Shown here one piece after another: positions 31,260 to 38,109 of a stretch of DNA of 64,000 bases. Position 1 is the stretch's first letter. The number at the start of each line of letters is the position of its first letter. Source of the stretch: a virus. Location: positions 89,115 through 153,114 of the IMG/VR virus record IMGVR_UViG_3300028920_000034. One strand, given 5' to 3'. Under the pieces are notes generated by a model, which was given only the letters and a program-made list of their open reading frames with translations, was not told the origin of the DNA and did not search any database. Made by a program: the position numbers and the translations under genes.

Positions 31260-31940
31260 CCTACCTAATGGGCGCTACGGGCCAGATGTTGCCGTTCCGG
31301 TCCGATTTTTTTCGCGGCGAGGCGCGGGGAGCTCGTCCACAGCTCCGGCCACCGGCCGGCGTACCCCACACGCTTCCCCCCACGCTTGGAACCTCCCCAC
31401 GGCTCTCCTACACTTACCCCCACGCCTCCCACGGCTCCACCAGGACGCTCGCCCACAACCCCACCCCAGTACCCCGAAACCTACCGCTCGCTCCGCTCGC
31501 ACCTCACCTGGACAAGCAACCCCGAAACGCCCCAGACCTTCCACCGCATCACCCACACCTTCCACCGCACTCCCAAGACTTTCCCCCGCACTTCCCCCGC
31601 ACCAGCGCATCGCACCAGCGCCCCGCACTCGCGTTCGCCTCGCCCGCACGCACGTGCGTCACACCCTCTGGGGAAAAAAACACCCCCCCAATGTGAGAGG
31701 GTCCCGCACGGGGTCCCGGAACCCGGATTCGAATCCACTTTCTTGACTGGATCCATCCGGAATACCCCCCCTCCACCCCTGGGGTGTCGGATCCACAGTC
31801 GGATCCACAGCACCGAGGCGCCGGTGGCCTCGAGGCGCGCCGCCCCCCGGGCCGAGCCCGGCCGGGATCCACTCCGCCCCCGGTGGCCAGACTGGGATCC
31901 ACAACGGCGAGGCGCCGCCCCCGGGCCGGGGCCCGCTGCA
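31260..31940. other. 680-bp non-coding C-rich tract with short repeats
   Basis: No credible gene is seen. From about 31350 to 31640 the plus strand is rich in C and A and poor in G, so the minus strand is G/T-rich. It holds short repeats: CCTTCCACCGCA at 31537-31548 and 31558-31569 (21-bp period), CTTCCCCCGCAC, and CACCAGCGC twice. GCCCGCACGCACGTGCG at 31642-31658 recurs at 33780-33796. GGATTCGAATCC lies at 31725-31736. Strand skew and repeats would suit an origin, packaging site or R-loop-forming region. Confidence 0.45.
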
Positions 31941-32024
31941 CTCACGTTCGGGGAGCTCGAGGTAGACGCGCCCGGGGCTGGCCCGGGCCGGGGCAGGGTC
32001 GCGCGGGGGACGCGCCCGGGGCGG

Positions 32025-32552
32025 TCAGGAGCGGGTGGCCTCGGGGCCCTGGGCCGTGGCCATCGGTGGGCACCACAGCCGGAGCTGCTCCTCCTCGAAG
32101 GCGCGCCATCGGTCCCTGGCCTCGAGGGCAAGCTCCGCCGCCTGGTCCGCCGTGTAGGGGGACGCCTGGGTGGGTGACCACAGGAGCCGGCCCACGGTCC
32201 GCCACACGTCCAGCTCGAGCCCGATGGCCAGCACGCCGTGAGGCACGTACAGCCGGAGCTGGGGCTCGCCCACCTGGGCCGCCGGCACCACCAGCCGATC
32301 TCCCACCTGGCGGATAGGTGGCTCGGTTCTGTCACCCTGTCCCCACGCCCGGGCGAACACCTTGCGCGCCTGGTCCGCCATGGCATCACCGAGTCGGGCC
32401 GCCGGGCCACCGAGGAAGCCCACCAGGTCCCCATCGGTCAGGGGCTCGGGCTCCTCCATCTGGCTCGCCCAGAGCTGGCCCTCCGCGTCCAGTCCTATCA
32501 GGCCCCCTGGCAGCCCCACCTCGGTTCCGTCCTTGAGTCGCATCGAATCCAT
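32025..32552 (-). CDS. Hypothetical protein downstream of repeat region
   Basis: 175 residues, start ATG at 32552 with GGGAGG eight bases upstream. A mixed alpha/beta N-terminal half (GLPGGLIGLDAEGQLWASQM, GDRLVVPAAQVGEPQLRLYV) and a helical C-terminus (ADQAAELALEARDRWRAFEE). No family recognised. It is isolated between non-coding stretches of 360 and 780 bp. Confidence 0.55.
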   Translation of the reverse strand: MDSMRLKDGTEVGLPGGLIGLDAEGQLWASQMEEPEPLTDGDLVGFLGGPAARLGDAMADQARKVFARAWGQGDRTEPPIRQVGDRLVVPAAQVGEPQLRLYVPHGVLAIGLELDVWRTVGRLLWSPTQASPYTADQAAELALEARDRWRAFEEEQLRLWCPPMATAQGPEATRS

Positions 32553-32707
32553 CAGCTCAACCTCCCTGGCGTCTGGCGCCCACTGTAGGTGCCCCGCCCG
32601 GGCTCCCTTCCCCCGGCCCGCCGCCGCCCCGCTTCGGGCTCCAGGGTAGGGTGTAGGCTACACCATGGCGATCCCCAGGGCAAGCCCCGACGCACCCGGC
32701 GAGCATC

Positions 32708-32751
32708 GCTCCCAGGCCCGTGATTTTCGTTCTTTCGTCAATGATTCCGTG
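32708..32751. repeat. 44-bp direct repeat, copy 1
   Basis: Starts GCTCCCAGGCCCGTGATTTT and ends AATGATTCCGTG. It matches 32869-32912 in 42 of 44 bases. The 365-bp interval 32553-32917 that holds both copies has no gene. A shorter related sequence (CAATGATTCTGTCA) lies between them at about 32836-32849. Confidence 0.75.
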
Positions 32752-32868
32752 ACCAGCTACCCCCGGTTCCGACCCCTCGAGGCCCCGGTGGCCCCCAGTG
32801 GCCCCCCTCGAGGCGCCCCGCTGCACCGAAAAACGCAATGATTCTGTCAGGCGCTCCCTGCCCCTGGC

Positions 32869-32912
32869 GCTCCCAGGCCCGTGATTTTCGTTCTTTCCTT
32901 AATGATTCCGTG
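32869..32912. repeat. 44-bp direct repeat, copy 2
   Basis: The second copy ends 5 bp before the stop codon of the gene at 32918. The two differences from copy 1 are in the T-rich centre (TTTCCTTAATG against TTTCGTCAATG). The copies lie in the same orientation 161 bp apart. They could be protein-binding sites for packaging or replication, or paired regulatory sites. Confidence 0.75.
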
Positions 32913-32917
32913 GAAGG

Positions 32918-33748
32918 CTACTCGGGCTCGTCATCACTGAACGCCACCAGCTCCCCGGCCAGGCTGGCCGCCGCTGCATCCTGGCTCCGCTGGCTGGTGA
33001 GGAACCGGTGGAGCACCCCGAGCACCTTGGTGCGCCGCCTGGGGTCCAGGAGGGCCTCCTGAACGTCCTGGCGCCCGGCGAAGCGCCCCTTGACTACCCC
33101 GGCCAGGCGCTCCTCGAGGGTGGCCCGCTGCTCCTCGGGGCCGCCCCCGAGTCCACCGAGGCGCTCGCGTAGGCCCCCGTGGACACGTAGGGTCTGGCGC
33201 ATCTCGCCCATGAGCTCCCGCACGTCCCGGAACGTCTTGGGCCTCACCCCTGGGTTGGTAGTCCCCACCTGGGTGGGCTCGGTGTCCCCGTCCAGGCCCC
33301 CCTCGCCCGGGCTGGGCAGCGCCACCTGGGGCGCGCCCCCGAGTTCCTCCGCGCCCACGGTGCCCGGGCTGGGCGCCACGCCGGTGGCCTCGCATAGCAG
33401 AGCCTTTTCAACGCGGTATAGCTCCCCGAGCTCCACCAGCTCCCCCAGGGCCGTCTCGAGGGCCGTGGCCGCGCGCACCTGCATGGCGCTCATCTGGGTG
33501 GGGTTCATCACCTCCGCGGGGGCGAGGGCCGCCTTGGCGTAGCGTGAGATCTCCTGGCGTAGCAGGTCGTGAGCCACGTCCCCAAGGAAGCCGTTGGCGT
33601 GGATCCGCCTCGCCACCTCCGCCGCCGGGTAACCCTCGCGGATCCACTCCACAATGTCCGGGAGGATCGGTAGCTGGCGGATCCGCTGTCCCGGCTCGGG
33701 GCCGCGCCGCCTCGGGGCCTCGTCCGCTCTGTCGCTGATGGTCACCAT
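32918..33748 (-). CDS. Possible small terminase-like DNA-binding protein
   Basis: 276 residues, ATG with GGAGG five bases upstream. Residues 25-75 contain a helix-turn-helix-like stretch (ILPDIVEWIREGYPAAEVAR, RIHANGFLGDVAHDLLRQEI) of the type found in small terminase subunits and phage regulators. Helices follow, then a Gly/Pro linker (about 130-175) and an arginine-rich helical C-terminus (RQTLRVHGGLRERLGG). Direct repeats flank it downstream and iteron-like repeats upstream, suiting a site-specific DNA-binding role. A transcription regulator is an alternative. Confidence 0.4.
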   Translation of the reverse strand: MVTISDRADEAPRRRGPEPGQRIRQLPILPDIVEWIREGYPAAEVARRIHANGFLGDVAHDLLRQEISRYAKAALAPAEVMNPTQMSAMQVRAATALETALGELVELGELYRVEKALLCEATGVAPSPGTVGAEELGGAPQVALPSPGEGGLDGDTEPTQVGTTNPGVRPKTFRDVRELMGEMRQTLRVHGGLRERLGGLGGGPEEQRATLEERLAGVVKGRFAGRQDVQEALLDPRRRTKVLGVLHRFLTSQRSQDAAAASLAGELVAFSDDEPE

Positions 33749-33768
33749 GGGGGCCTCCTACTGGATCT

Positions 33769-33825
33769 GATTCGAATCTGCCCGCACGCACGTGCGCCTC
33801 TGGATCCAGATCTGGGATTCGAATC
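33769..33825. promoter_or_regulatory. Palindrome cluster upstream of 32918-33748
   Basis: GATTCGAATC occurs at 33769-33778 and 33816-33825, with GCCCGCACGCACGTGCG (33780-33796) and GGATCC and AGATCT palindromes between. The 17-mer and a GATTCGAATC also occur at 31642-31736. The cluster lies just 5' of the start at 33748 and could be an operator or replication-related site. An imperfect inverted repeat GTTTACGGGG...CCCTGTAAAC lies upstream at 33885-33912, after an A8 run at 33852-33859. Confidence 0.45.
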
Positions 33826-33956
33826 CGGGCCCCGCGCGGGAGAGCGTGCGTAAAAAAAAGGGGGTGTAGGACGTGAAAACGGGGGTTTACGGGGATCTCG
33901 TACCCTGTAAACACGCTCGGGGTCATCTGGAAACGATAGCAGTTGCGGCAGGTTGT

Positions 33957-34061
33957 TAGGCGTTAGGCGTAGCTGTAGGCAAGGGGAGAGCGTAGGCGTA
34001 GCTGTAGACATGGACAGCATGGACGGCGTAGCTGGGCAGCTCGAGGTGAAGCTGTAGCTGG
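33957..34061. repeat. Iteron-like short direct repeats
   Basis: TAGGCGTAGCTGTAG occurs twice (about 33964-33978 and 33993-34007), preceded by an overlapping GGCGTTAGGCG. GGCGTAGCTG occurs again at 34025-34034, and GAAGCTGTAGCTGG at about 34048. The 465-bp interval 33749-34213 has no gene. Regular short repeats next to palindromes resemble an origin or a multi-site operator. Confidence 0.5.
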
Positions 34062-34213
34062 TGAGCTTGGTGCCTACGGTGCTCTGCATAGTGACTCTAG
34101 GATAGCTTCTATTGTGGGTTGGATCTAGTCCCCCGCCGAATCGCCCCGCACCGCCATGGTTACTCTGGACGTTTCCTTCGTGTCCCGGCCAACGGGTAGT
34201 AGTGGGGTGTATA

Positions 34214-34369
34214 TCAGTTGCCACAGCGGGATAGTAGGGCCAGCGAGCCCACGATGTAGGCCAGCCAGAGCACCGTGGCCACCGTATCCCATGGGGTCCA
34301 CCCGACCCACCTGGTGGCCGTGGTCTCGGTTCCGTCCCCGTTGCTCCTGGTGCTGGTGCGGTAGCTCAT
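34214..34369 (-). CDS. Small membrane protein
   Basis: 51 residues. A polar Thr/Arg-rich N-terminus is followed by one hydrophobic segment at about 27-46 (DTVATVLWLAYIVGSLALLS). The ATG overlaps the upstream stop (ATGA), supporting it as real and translationally coupled. Function unknown. Confidence 0.55.
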   Translation of the reverse strand: MSYRTSTRSNGDGTETTATRWVGWTPWDTVATVLWLAYIVGSLALLSRCGN

Positions 34370-34563
34370 GGAGTCTCTTCCCGGGCCGCCTCGAGGCCCT
34401 TGTAGAGGAGCACTCCGAACGCCTGGGAACGGCTGGTCTGGACGCCTGGGGGGAGCTCCCGCTGTAGGGTCACCTGGTAGCGGTCCACCAGCTCGAGGAG
34501 CTTTGGGTCCAGCGTCACGGCCACCCGGACCTTCCGGTGGCGCGTCCTCTTGGGCTTGCTCAT
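34366..34563 (-). CDS. Ribbon-helix-helix-like regulator
   Basis: 65 residues. A basic N-terminus (KPKRTRHRKV) is followed by a beta strand (RVAVTLDP) and two helices (KLLELVDRYQ; SRSQAFGVLLYKGLEAARE). This is the order of MetJ/CopG-type ribbon-helix-helix DNA-binding proteins. It ends a run of overlapping genes next to the repeat region, where its operators may lie. Confidence 0.5.
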   Translation of the reverse strand: MSKPKRTRHRKVRVAVTLDPKLLELVDRYQVTLQRELPPGVQTSRSQAFGVLLYKGLEAAREETP

Positions 34564-34763
34564 CCGAGCCCCCGCGCCCGGGCGCACTCCGGACAGTAGT
34601 ACCACTCCATGGTGCCCACCGACGTGGTGCCCACCGCGTGCTTCACCCAGCCCGAAGAGGCGATCTCCGGGTGGGGCTTGATAGTCGCCCCGCAGTCGTC
34701 GCACTCGAGCTCGAGGAGCACCCGCTCCCCCGTGTCCTCCCTGGTGGCGTAGATTCGTCCCAT
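34560..34763 (-). CDS. Zinc-ribbon protein
   Basis: 67 residues with CDDC at 21-24 and CPEC at 57-60, a single ribbon. The N-terminal 20 residues are beta-like. It overlaps its downstream neighbour by ATGA. Confidence 0.55.
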   Translation of the reverse strand: MGRIYATREDTGERVLLELECDDCGATIKPHPEIASSGWVKHAVGTTSVGTMEWYYCPECARARGLG

Positions 34764-34766
34764 GGG

Positions 34767-35039
34767 TCACCCGCTGGCCAGGCATCGCTGCCATGCCGCT
34801 GCCTTCCTGGTGATGGTGTCCAGGGCCAGGTCCAGGGCCTCCTGCTTCGCTTCATCCGCGCCCCGCGCCTTGAGCTCATGGCGCTCCAGGCCAAGCTCAT
34901 AGCACGTCACAAACCAGCCTCCCAGGCCATGGTAGCGGTGAACGGTCAGGCGCCCTGGCGCCCCCTTGAGCTCCCAGACGCTGGGCTCCACCTCGCCCTG
35001 TTGCCCCCGGCTGTACGATGATTCGTCTACCCATTCCAT
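34767..35039 (-). CDS. Hypothetical protein
   Basis: 90 residues. A beta-rich middle (GRLTVHRYHGLGGWFVTCYE) and a C-terminal amphipathic helix (ADEAKQEALDLALDTITRKA). It resembles in outline small phage proteins that wrap a three-strand sheet with a helix. No family assigned. Confidence 0.5.
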   Translation of the reverse strand: MEWVDESSYSRGQQGEVEPSVWELKGAPGRLTVHRYHGLGGWFVTCYELGLERHELKARGADEAKQEALDLALDTITRKAAAWQRCLASG

Positions 35040-35042
35040 AGG

Positions 35043-35246
35043 TCATCTCCTGTAGTCTTCCACCACCGGGGTCCCCCGGCACAGTGGGGTTGGCCTTGGC
35101 CCCCGCCCGGTGGGCTCTGGTACGTCATGCCAGACGGCTGTGCAGACCGGATAGTCCACCCACCAGAGCTCCCACACCCCGCCGTACCAGCGCCTGTACC
35201 ACTGGAAGTCGCCCAGGATGGCTCGGCAGAATGTACTCCTGAACAT
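35043..35246 (-). CDS. Small Trp/Tyr-rich protein
   Basis: 67 residues, ATG at 35246. The N-terminal half is rich in aromatic residues (FQWYRRWYGGVWELWWVDYP), followed by a Pro/Arg tail. No hydrophobic helix or domain recognised. Confidence 0.45.
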   Translation of the reverse strand: MFRSTFCRAILGDFQWYRRWYGGVWELWWVDYPVCTAVWHDVPEPTGRGPRPTPLCRGTPVVEDYRR

Positions 35247-35251
35247 GGGTT

Positions 35252-35599
35252 CTAGTCCCCCGCCCCGCGCCGACCCGGGCACAGGTTCACATCATGGGCG
35301 CAATCGTCCACCGGGTCGTCATAGCAGACCTGGTAGCCCACCGGGAGCCCGCACAGGTCCACGTCGTGCGCGCAGTCCCCTGGCTCCACCTGGTAGCAGA
35401 TGCGCTCCGTGGCGCCCCCCTTCGGCCCCGCGGCCACCGGCTCACACCGGCAAGGTGGGCACTCCACTCGCTCCCCGGCCCGGGCCTCTGGCCAGGGAGG
35501 CACCGTGTGGGCCACCAGCGCCGGCAATCGCCAGGCCGCCATCAGGGCCACCAGGAGCACCACTACGGGCACCGGCCACGTCCAGGATGGCCACTTCAT
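35252..35599 (-). CDS. Membrane-anchored cysteine-rich protein
   Basis: 115 residues. Residues 8-30 are one transmembrane segment or uncleaved signal (VPVVVLLVALMAAWRLPALV). The outer part has CPPCRC, then a repeated unit, DCAHDVDLCG and DCAHDVNLCP, about 20 residues apart. Probably periplasmic and disulfide-bonded. The C-terminus RRGAGD is a shortened form of the tails of the next two genes. Confidence 0.55.
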   Translation of the reverse strand: MKWPSWTWPVPVVVLLVALMAAWRLPALVAHTVPPWPEARAGERVECPPCRCEPVAAGPKGGATERICYQVEPGDCAHDVDLCGLPVGYQVCYDDPVDDCAHDVNLCPGRRGAGD

Positions 35600-35627
35600 G
35601 GCTCTCTTGTCTCCCCGGCCCCGCGCC
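35596..35627 (-). repeat. 32-bp junction repeat, copy 1
   Basis: Identical to 36024-36055. It spans the last codons (GAGETREP, stop), the ribosome-binding region and the ATG of the following gene. The copies are 428 bp apart. Confidence 0.85.
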
Positions 35628-36027
35628 CATCGTAGAACCACGCATGATGATGGCCGGTGGTACACACGAAGAAACCGCGCCCGTCTGGCATCCAGCCCTC
35701 TGGCTCTGGCGAGAAGAGGGGGTGCCACTCCTTGGCAGGGGCCCCGCACTCGGGGCAGTTCTGCCGCGGGGGCACCACCACCTGGCTCCGCCCCTCCGGG
35801 GACATGGCGCAAGCCAGCCCACGCATGACTTCGCCCTCTTCCAGGATGTCTTCGGGGCAGGTGTAGAAGCCCTTGATCGGCACCTTGCCAGCCGCCTCAT
35901 GCTTCGCGTAGGCCGCTCTGCACAGGAGCTCCGCGTAGTCCATGGACAGGACTTCCTCTCTCCGTGCCCGCGCCCCTGGCTCCAGGTCCACCTCGTCGGT
36001 ACACCACCACTTCTGCATATCACTCAT
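35596..36027 (-). CDS. Zinc-binding hypothetical protein
   Basis: 143 residues. CPEC at 91-94 with C122 and H126-128 makes a likely zinc site; earlier cysteines are at 9, 36, 57 and 73. The sequence ends GRGAGETREP, identical to the end of the next gene upstream through an exact 32-bp repeat. The ATG overlaps that neighbour's stop. Confidence 0.55.
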   Translation of the reverse strand: MSDMQKWWCTDEVDLEPGARARREEVLSMDYAELLCRAAYAKHEAAGKVPIKGFYTCPEDILEEGEVMRGLACAMSPEGRSQVVVPPRQNCPECGAPAKEWHPLFSPEPEGWMPDGRGFFVCTTGHHHAWFYDGRGAGETREP

Positions 36028-36055
36028 GGCTCTCTTGTCTCCCCGGCCCCGCGCC
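36024..36055 (-). repeat. 32-bp junction repeat, copy 2
   Basis: Exact copy of 35596-35627 at the equivalent gene junction. The bodies of the genes are unrelated, so only the junction is shared. Confidence 0.85.
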
Positions 36056-36317
36056 GCTCGGCCACCAGGTGGTCCAGCCAGGCCATGCCCACCCGGACCA
36101 TCTCGAGCTCCCACCGATGGTACAGCTCCGCCTGGGCCGCCCGCGGTAGGTCTGCCCGGAACCGGATCACCATGTGTTCCTCTGGCTTGTCCGAGCACTC
36201 CAGGACGGTCTCATAGGTGGTCAAGTCCGTGCGCCACACCGCCGGCTTGAAGCAATGCGGACAGCACATCACTGGGGCTGGTGGCTCCCATGGGGGCCTG
36301 GTGTCAGTGGGTGTCAT
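36024..36317 (-). CDS. Zinc-binding hypothetical protein
   Basis: 97 residues. CCPHC at 18-22 and a further Cys near 41 (LECSDKPEEH) suggest a zinc site. The second half is helical (AELYHRWELEMVRVGMAWLD). It ends RRGAGETREP, the duplicated tail. Confidence 0.55.
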   Translation of the reverse strand: MTPTDTRPPWEPPAPVMCCPHCFKPAVWRTDLTTYETVLECSDKPEEHMVIRFRADLPRAAQAELYHRWELEMVRVGMAWLDHLVAERRGAGETREP

Positions 36318-36523
36318 GGGTCCTCGCTCCGGTCCAGTACAATGGTCCCCTTCGTGCCATCGAAGATGATCCCACACGGTTCACACGCGCAAAACCAGAC
36401 GGCGTGCTCCACCACGTTGTAGATCGTCCTGCACCGCGGGCACCTGACCTTGACGTACTCCGGCTCACTGGCTCGGCCCGGCCGGCTCCCGGTGCATAGT
36501 CGGCTCGCTTTTCTCCGCCTCAT
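36314..36523 (-). CDS. Zinc-ribbon protein
   Basis: 69 residues. CPRC at 28-31 and CACEPC at 45-50 give a ribbon. The N-terminus is basic (RRRKASRLCTGSRPGR). ATGA overlaps at both ends. Confidence 0.55.
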   Translation of the reverse strand: MRRRKASRLCTGSRPGRASEPEYVKVRCPRCRTIYNVVEHAVWFCACEPCGIIFDGTKGTIVLDRSEDP

Positions 36524-36723
36524 GGGGTCCTGTCCCTCGCCCTCCGCGGCCGGTACGCCTCGGGGTGGGCCGCCCGGACGCGCCTGCATAGCTCCTGCCA
36601 CGCCTCGTGTCTGCCGAGCCCAGGCTCGAAAGTGGCAATCTCATCCAGTAGCTCGGGGATGCTCATGTGGGCCACGCAGGGTAGGTCTGGCTCACACCGC
36701 TGGCACTCGCGTGGCTTGCTCAT
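36520..36723 (-). CDS. Small Cys/His protein
   Basis: 67 residues. C7, C10, C16 and H19 form a compact zinc knuckle at the N-terminus (ECQRCEPDLPCVAH). A helical part (EAWQELCRRVRAAHPEAY) and a basic tail follow. Confidence 0.5.
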   Translation of the reverse strand: MSKPRECQRCEPDLPCVAHMSIPELLDEIATFEPGLGRHEAWQELCRRVRAAHPEAYRPRRARDRTP

Positions 36724-37019
36724 GGGGTGCCTTCCTTCACCATGGCCTCCCCGGCCAGATCGATATGTGAGCTCCACCCGACGTGCTGGCAATCCTGGCA
36801 CACGTACTCCCGCTGTAGGTCGCTGCTTCTGGCTCCCCGCGCGTGATGCTTCTTGGGTGGGTTGGGCCTGGTCTTCCCGGTGAGGAGCACCCGGCTCGCC
36901 CAGCCCTTGTCCCGCTGGTGCCACCACCACCCAGAGTATTCTGTCAAACGCCCCTGGCGCCGCCGGCACTTCCAGCACCGGAAGCTCAAGGGGCTCCCTG
37001 GTCCGCTGCTACGCCCCAT
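36720..37019 (-). CDS. Zinc-ribbon protein
   Basis: 99 residues. CWKCRRRQ at 15-22 and CQDCQH at about 74-79 form a widely spaced ribbon around a basic, Trp-rich centre (EYSGWWWHQRDKG). Overlaps the next gene by ATGA. Confidence 0.55.
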   Translation of the reverse strand: MGRSSGPGSPLSFRCWKCRRRQGRLTEYSGWWWHQRDKGWASRVLLTGKTRPNPPKKHHARGARSSDLQREYVCQDCQHVGWSSHIDLAGEAMVKEGTP

Positions 37020-37022
37020 CGG

Positions 37023-37271
37023 TCAAAGGTCCTTGTGCTGATAGCATGGCTTCCCAGGGAAGCATCCAGGGCACCCCTCCTGAGCCTTCCTGGCAAGCCA
37101 GTTGTTGTGAGCCCTGATGGCCTGGCAGATGTCACAGGCGCAATGCTTGTTGGGTAGGCCGCCCTTCATCTTGGCCTCCTTGATCGCGATCAGGAGCTCG
37201 CGTTCTTCCTCGAGCTCGGCCACCATCTCTTCGGCCAGGTTGGCCTCGTCCTCGTACTTGTAGAACCCCAT
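37023..37271 (-). CDS. Small helical protein with cysteine cluster
   Basis: 82 residues. Residues 5-38 are an acidic helix (EDEANLAEEMVAELEEEREL). Residues 43-80 carry CACDIC and CPGCFPGKPC, so a zinc site is likely. Confidence 0.5.
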   Translation of the reverse strand: MGFYKYEDEANLAEEMVAELEEERELLIAIKEAKMKGGLPNKHCACDICQAIRAHNNWLARKAQEGCPGCFPGKPCYQHKDL

Positions 37272-37274
37272 CGG

Positions 37275-37676
37275 TCATCCCTTCATGTTCGGGTCTCGTC
37301 TCAGGCACTTGAGGCACTGATTCGTCATTGGATCTACCGACTTGACCGCATGACACCGGATGCAGTCCTCCCAGGCTTCTGGCTCCCCATGCTCGTAGAA
37401 GAACACGCCGTCCGCCGGGGCCGTCATCGGTTGGATGGTGAAGCACTCCCGGATGATCTTGCTGGTGGGGGACTCCCAGGTGGGGTCCGCCACGCTGTGG
37501 AGTGTCCCTTCGGCCCCACAGCTCGGACACTGCTGTCCGCCAGGCTCCCACCTGGCCACGGGTGGGTCTCCCTCCACCACGGCCGGATTGGCCAGGAAGC
37601 ACGCCCGGCACATGCCGTTCAAGGGCTTCCCTCGCATGGACTCGAGGAGCTCCTGGACTCGGTTGTCACGCTCCAT
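37275..37676 (-). CDS. Zinc-ribbon protein carrying an MCP-like segment (MCP 98-115)
   Basis: 133 residues. Residues 81-96, IQPMTAPADGVFFYEH, match the MCP signature VQPMSAPIGGIFFFEY (MCP 99-114). Four cysteine pairs surround the segment: CRAC (23-26), CPSC (50-53), CIRC (105-108) and CLKC (121-124). The QPM-[ST]-x-P-x-G pattern is a hallmark of gp23-type capsid proteins. It lies among overlapping small genes, far from the capsid operon. It could be a decoy for a host sensor, an assembly modulator, or debris of an MCP duplication. Confidence 0.65.
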   Translation of the reverse strand: MERDNRVQELLESMRGKPLNGMCRACFLANPAVVEGDPPVARWEPGGQQCPSCGAEGTLHSVADPTWESPTSKIIRECFTIQPMTAPADGVFFYEHGEPEAWEDCIRCHAVKSVDPMTNQCLKCLRRDPNMKG

Positions 37677-38109
37677 GCTTCGCCTCCTCGCTGCGCTCCA
37701 CGGCCGCCCTGTAAAGCCGCTCGGCCTCCTGGAGCCGCTCCCAGGCTTCCCGCCTGGTCTCGCTCTGATGGCCGCCTGGGAGCTTCGTGTTGTCCACCAG
37801 CTTCACCCGGGCAAGCCGGGGCCGCATGTCCCCACCGCAGACCAGGCACTGGGGCCCATCCCCGCGCCGGTCGTTCAAGGGGTCCACGGTGGACTCGCAG
37901 GAGCACCTGGGTGGCTCCCAGGCTTCGTGGCGGCACCTGATGGAGCAACAGAGCTTGCCGCTCACCACCTCCCAGCGCCGGCCGTTCATCTTGAGGCTCA
38001 TAGCTTCCCTGGCCGCCGCGTAGGCCCGGCTCGGGTGCCCAGGGGTCACCACCTGGCTCCATCCCACGTCTCCGCACACGTCGCAAACCACTACCATCTT
38101 GATCGCCAT
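37666..38109 (-). CDS. Multi-cysteine protein
   Basis: 147 residues. CDVCGD at 9-14, CCSIRC at about 53-58, CSC, and CLVCGGDM at about 88-95 suggest two zinc sites. The C-terminal 40 residues are a charged helix (RREAWERLQEAERLYRAAVE). TAATG overlap with the gene upstream. Confidence 0.55.
   Translation of the reverse strand: MAIKMVVVCDVCGDVGWSQVVTPGHPSRAYAAAREAMSLKMNGRRWEVVSGKLCCSIRCRHEAWEPPRCSCESTVDPLNDRRGDGPQCLVCGGDMRPRLARVKLVDNTKLPGGHQSETRREAWERLQEAERLYRAAVERSEEAKHGA

Noticed and set aside
31500-31640. CRISPR-like array in the repeat tract
   Set aside because: Repeats are short (9-12 bp), imperfect and few, with no uniform spacers and no cas genes.
31275-31649. Minus-strand open frame in the C-rich tract
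   Set aside because: Low-complexity G/R/V/A sequence from a skewed tract, with no Shine-Dalgarno and no overlap with neighbours, unlike the real genes here.
31725-31736. GGATTCGAATCC as a tRNA T-arm
   Set aside because: The loop looks tRNA-like, but flanking bases do not form a T-stem on either strand and no acceptor, D or anticodon arms are present. The same holds for 33815-33826. The sequence is better explained as a recurring palindrome.
33742-34224. Minus-strand open frame across the iteron-like repeats
   Set aside because: Rich in S, T and P with no ribosome-binding site; its coding sequence is mostly the direct repeats, so a non-coding explanation fits better.
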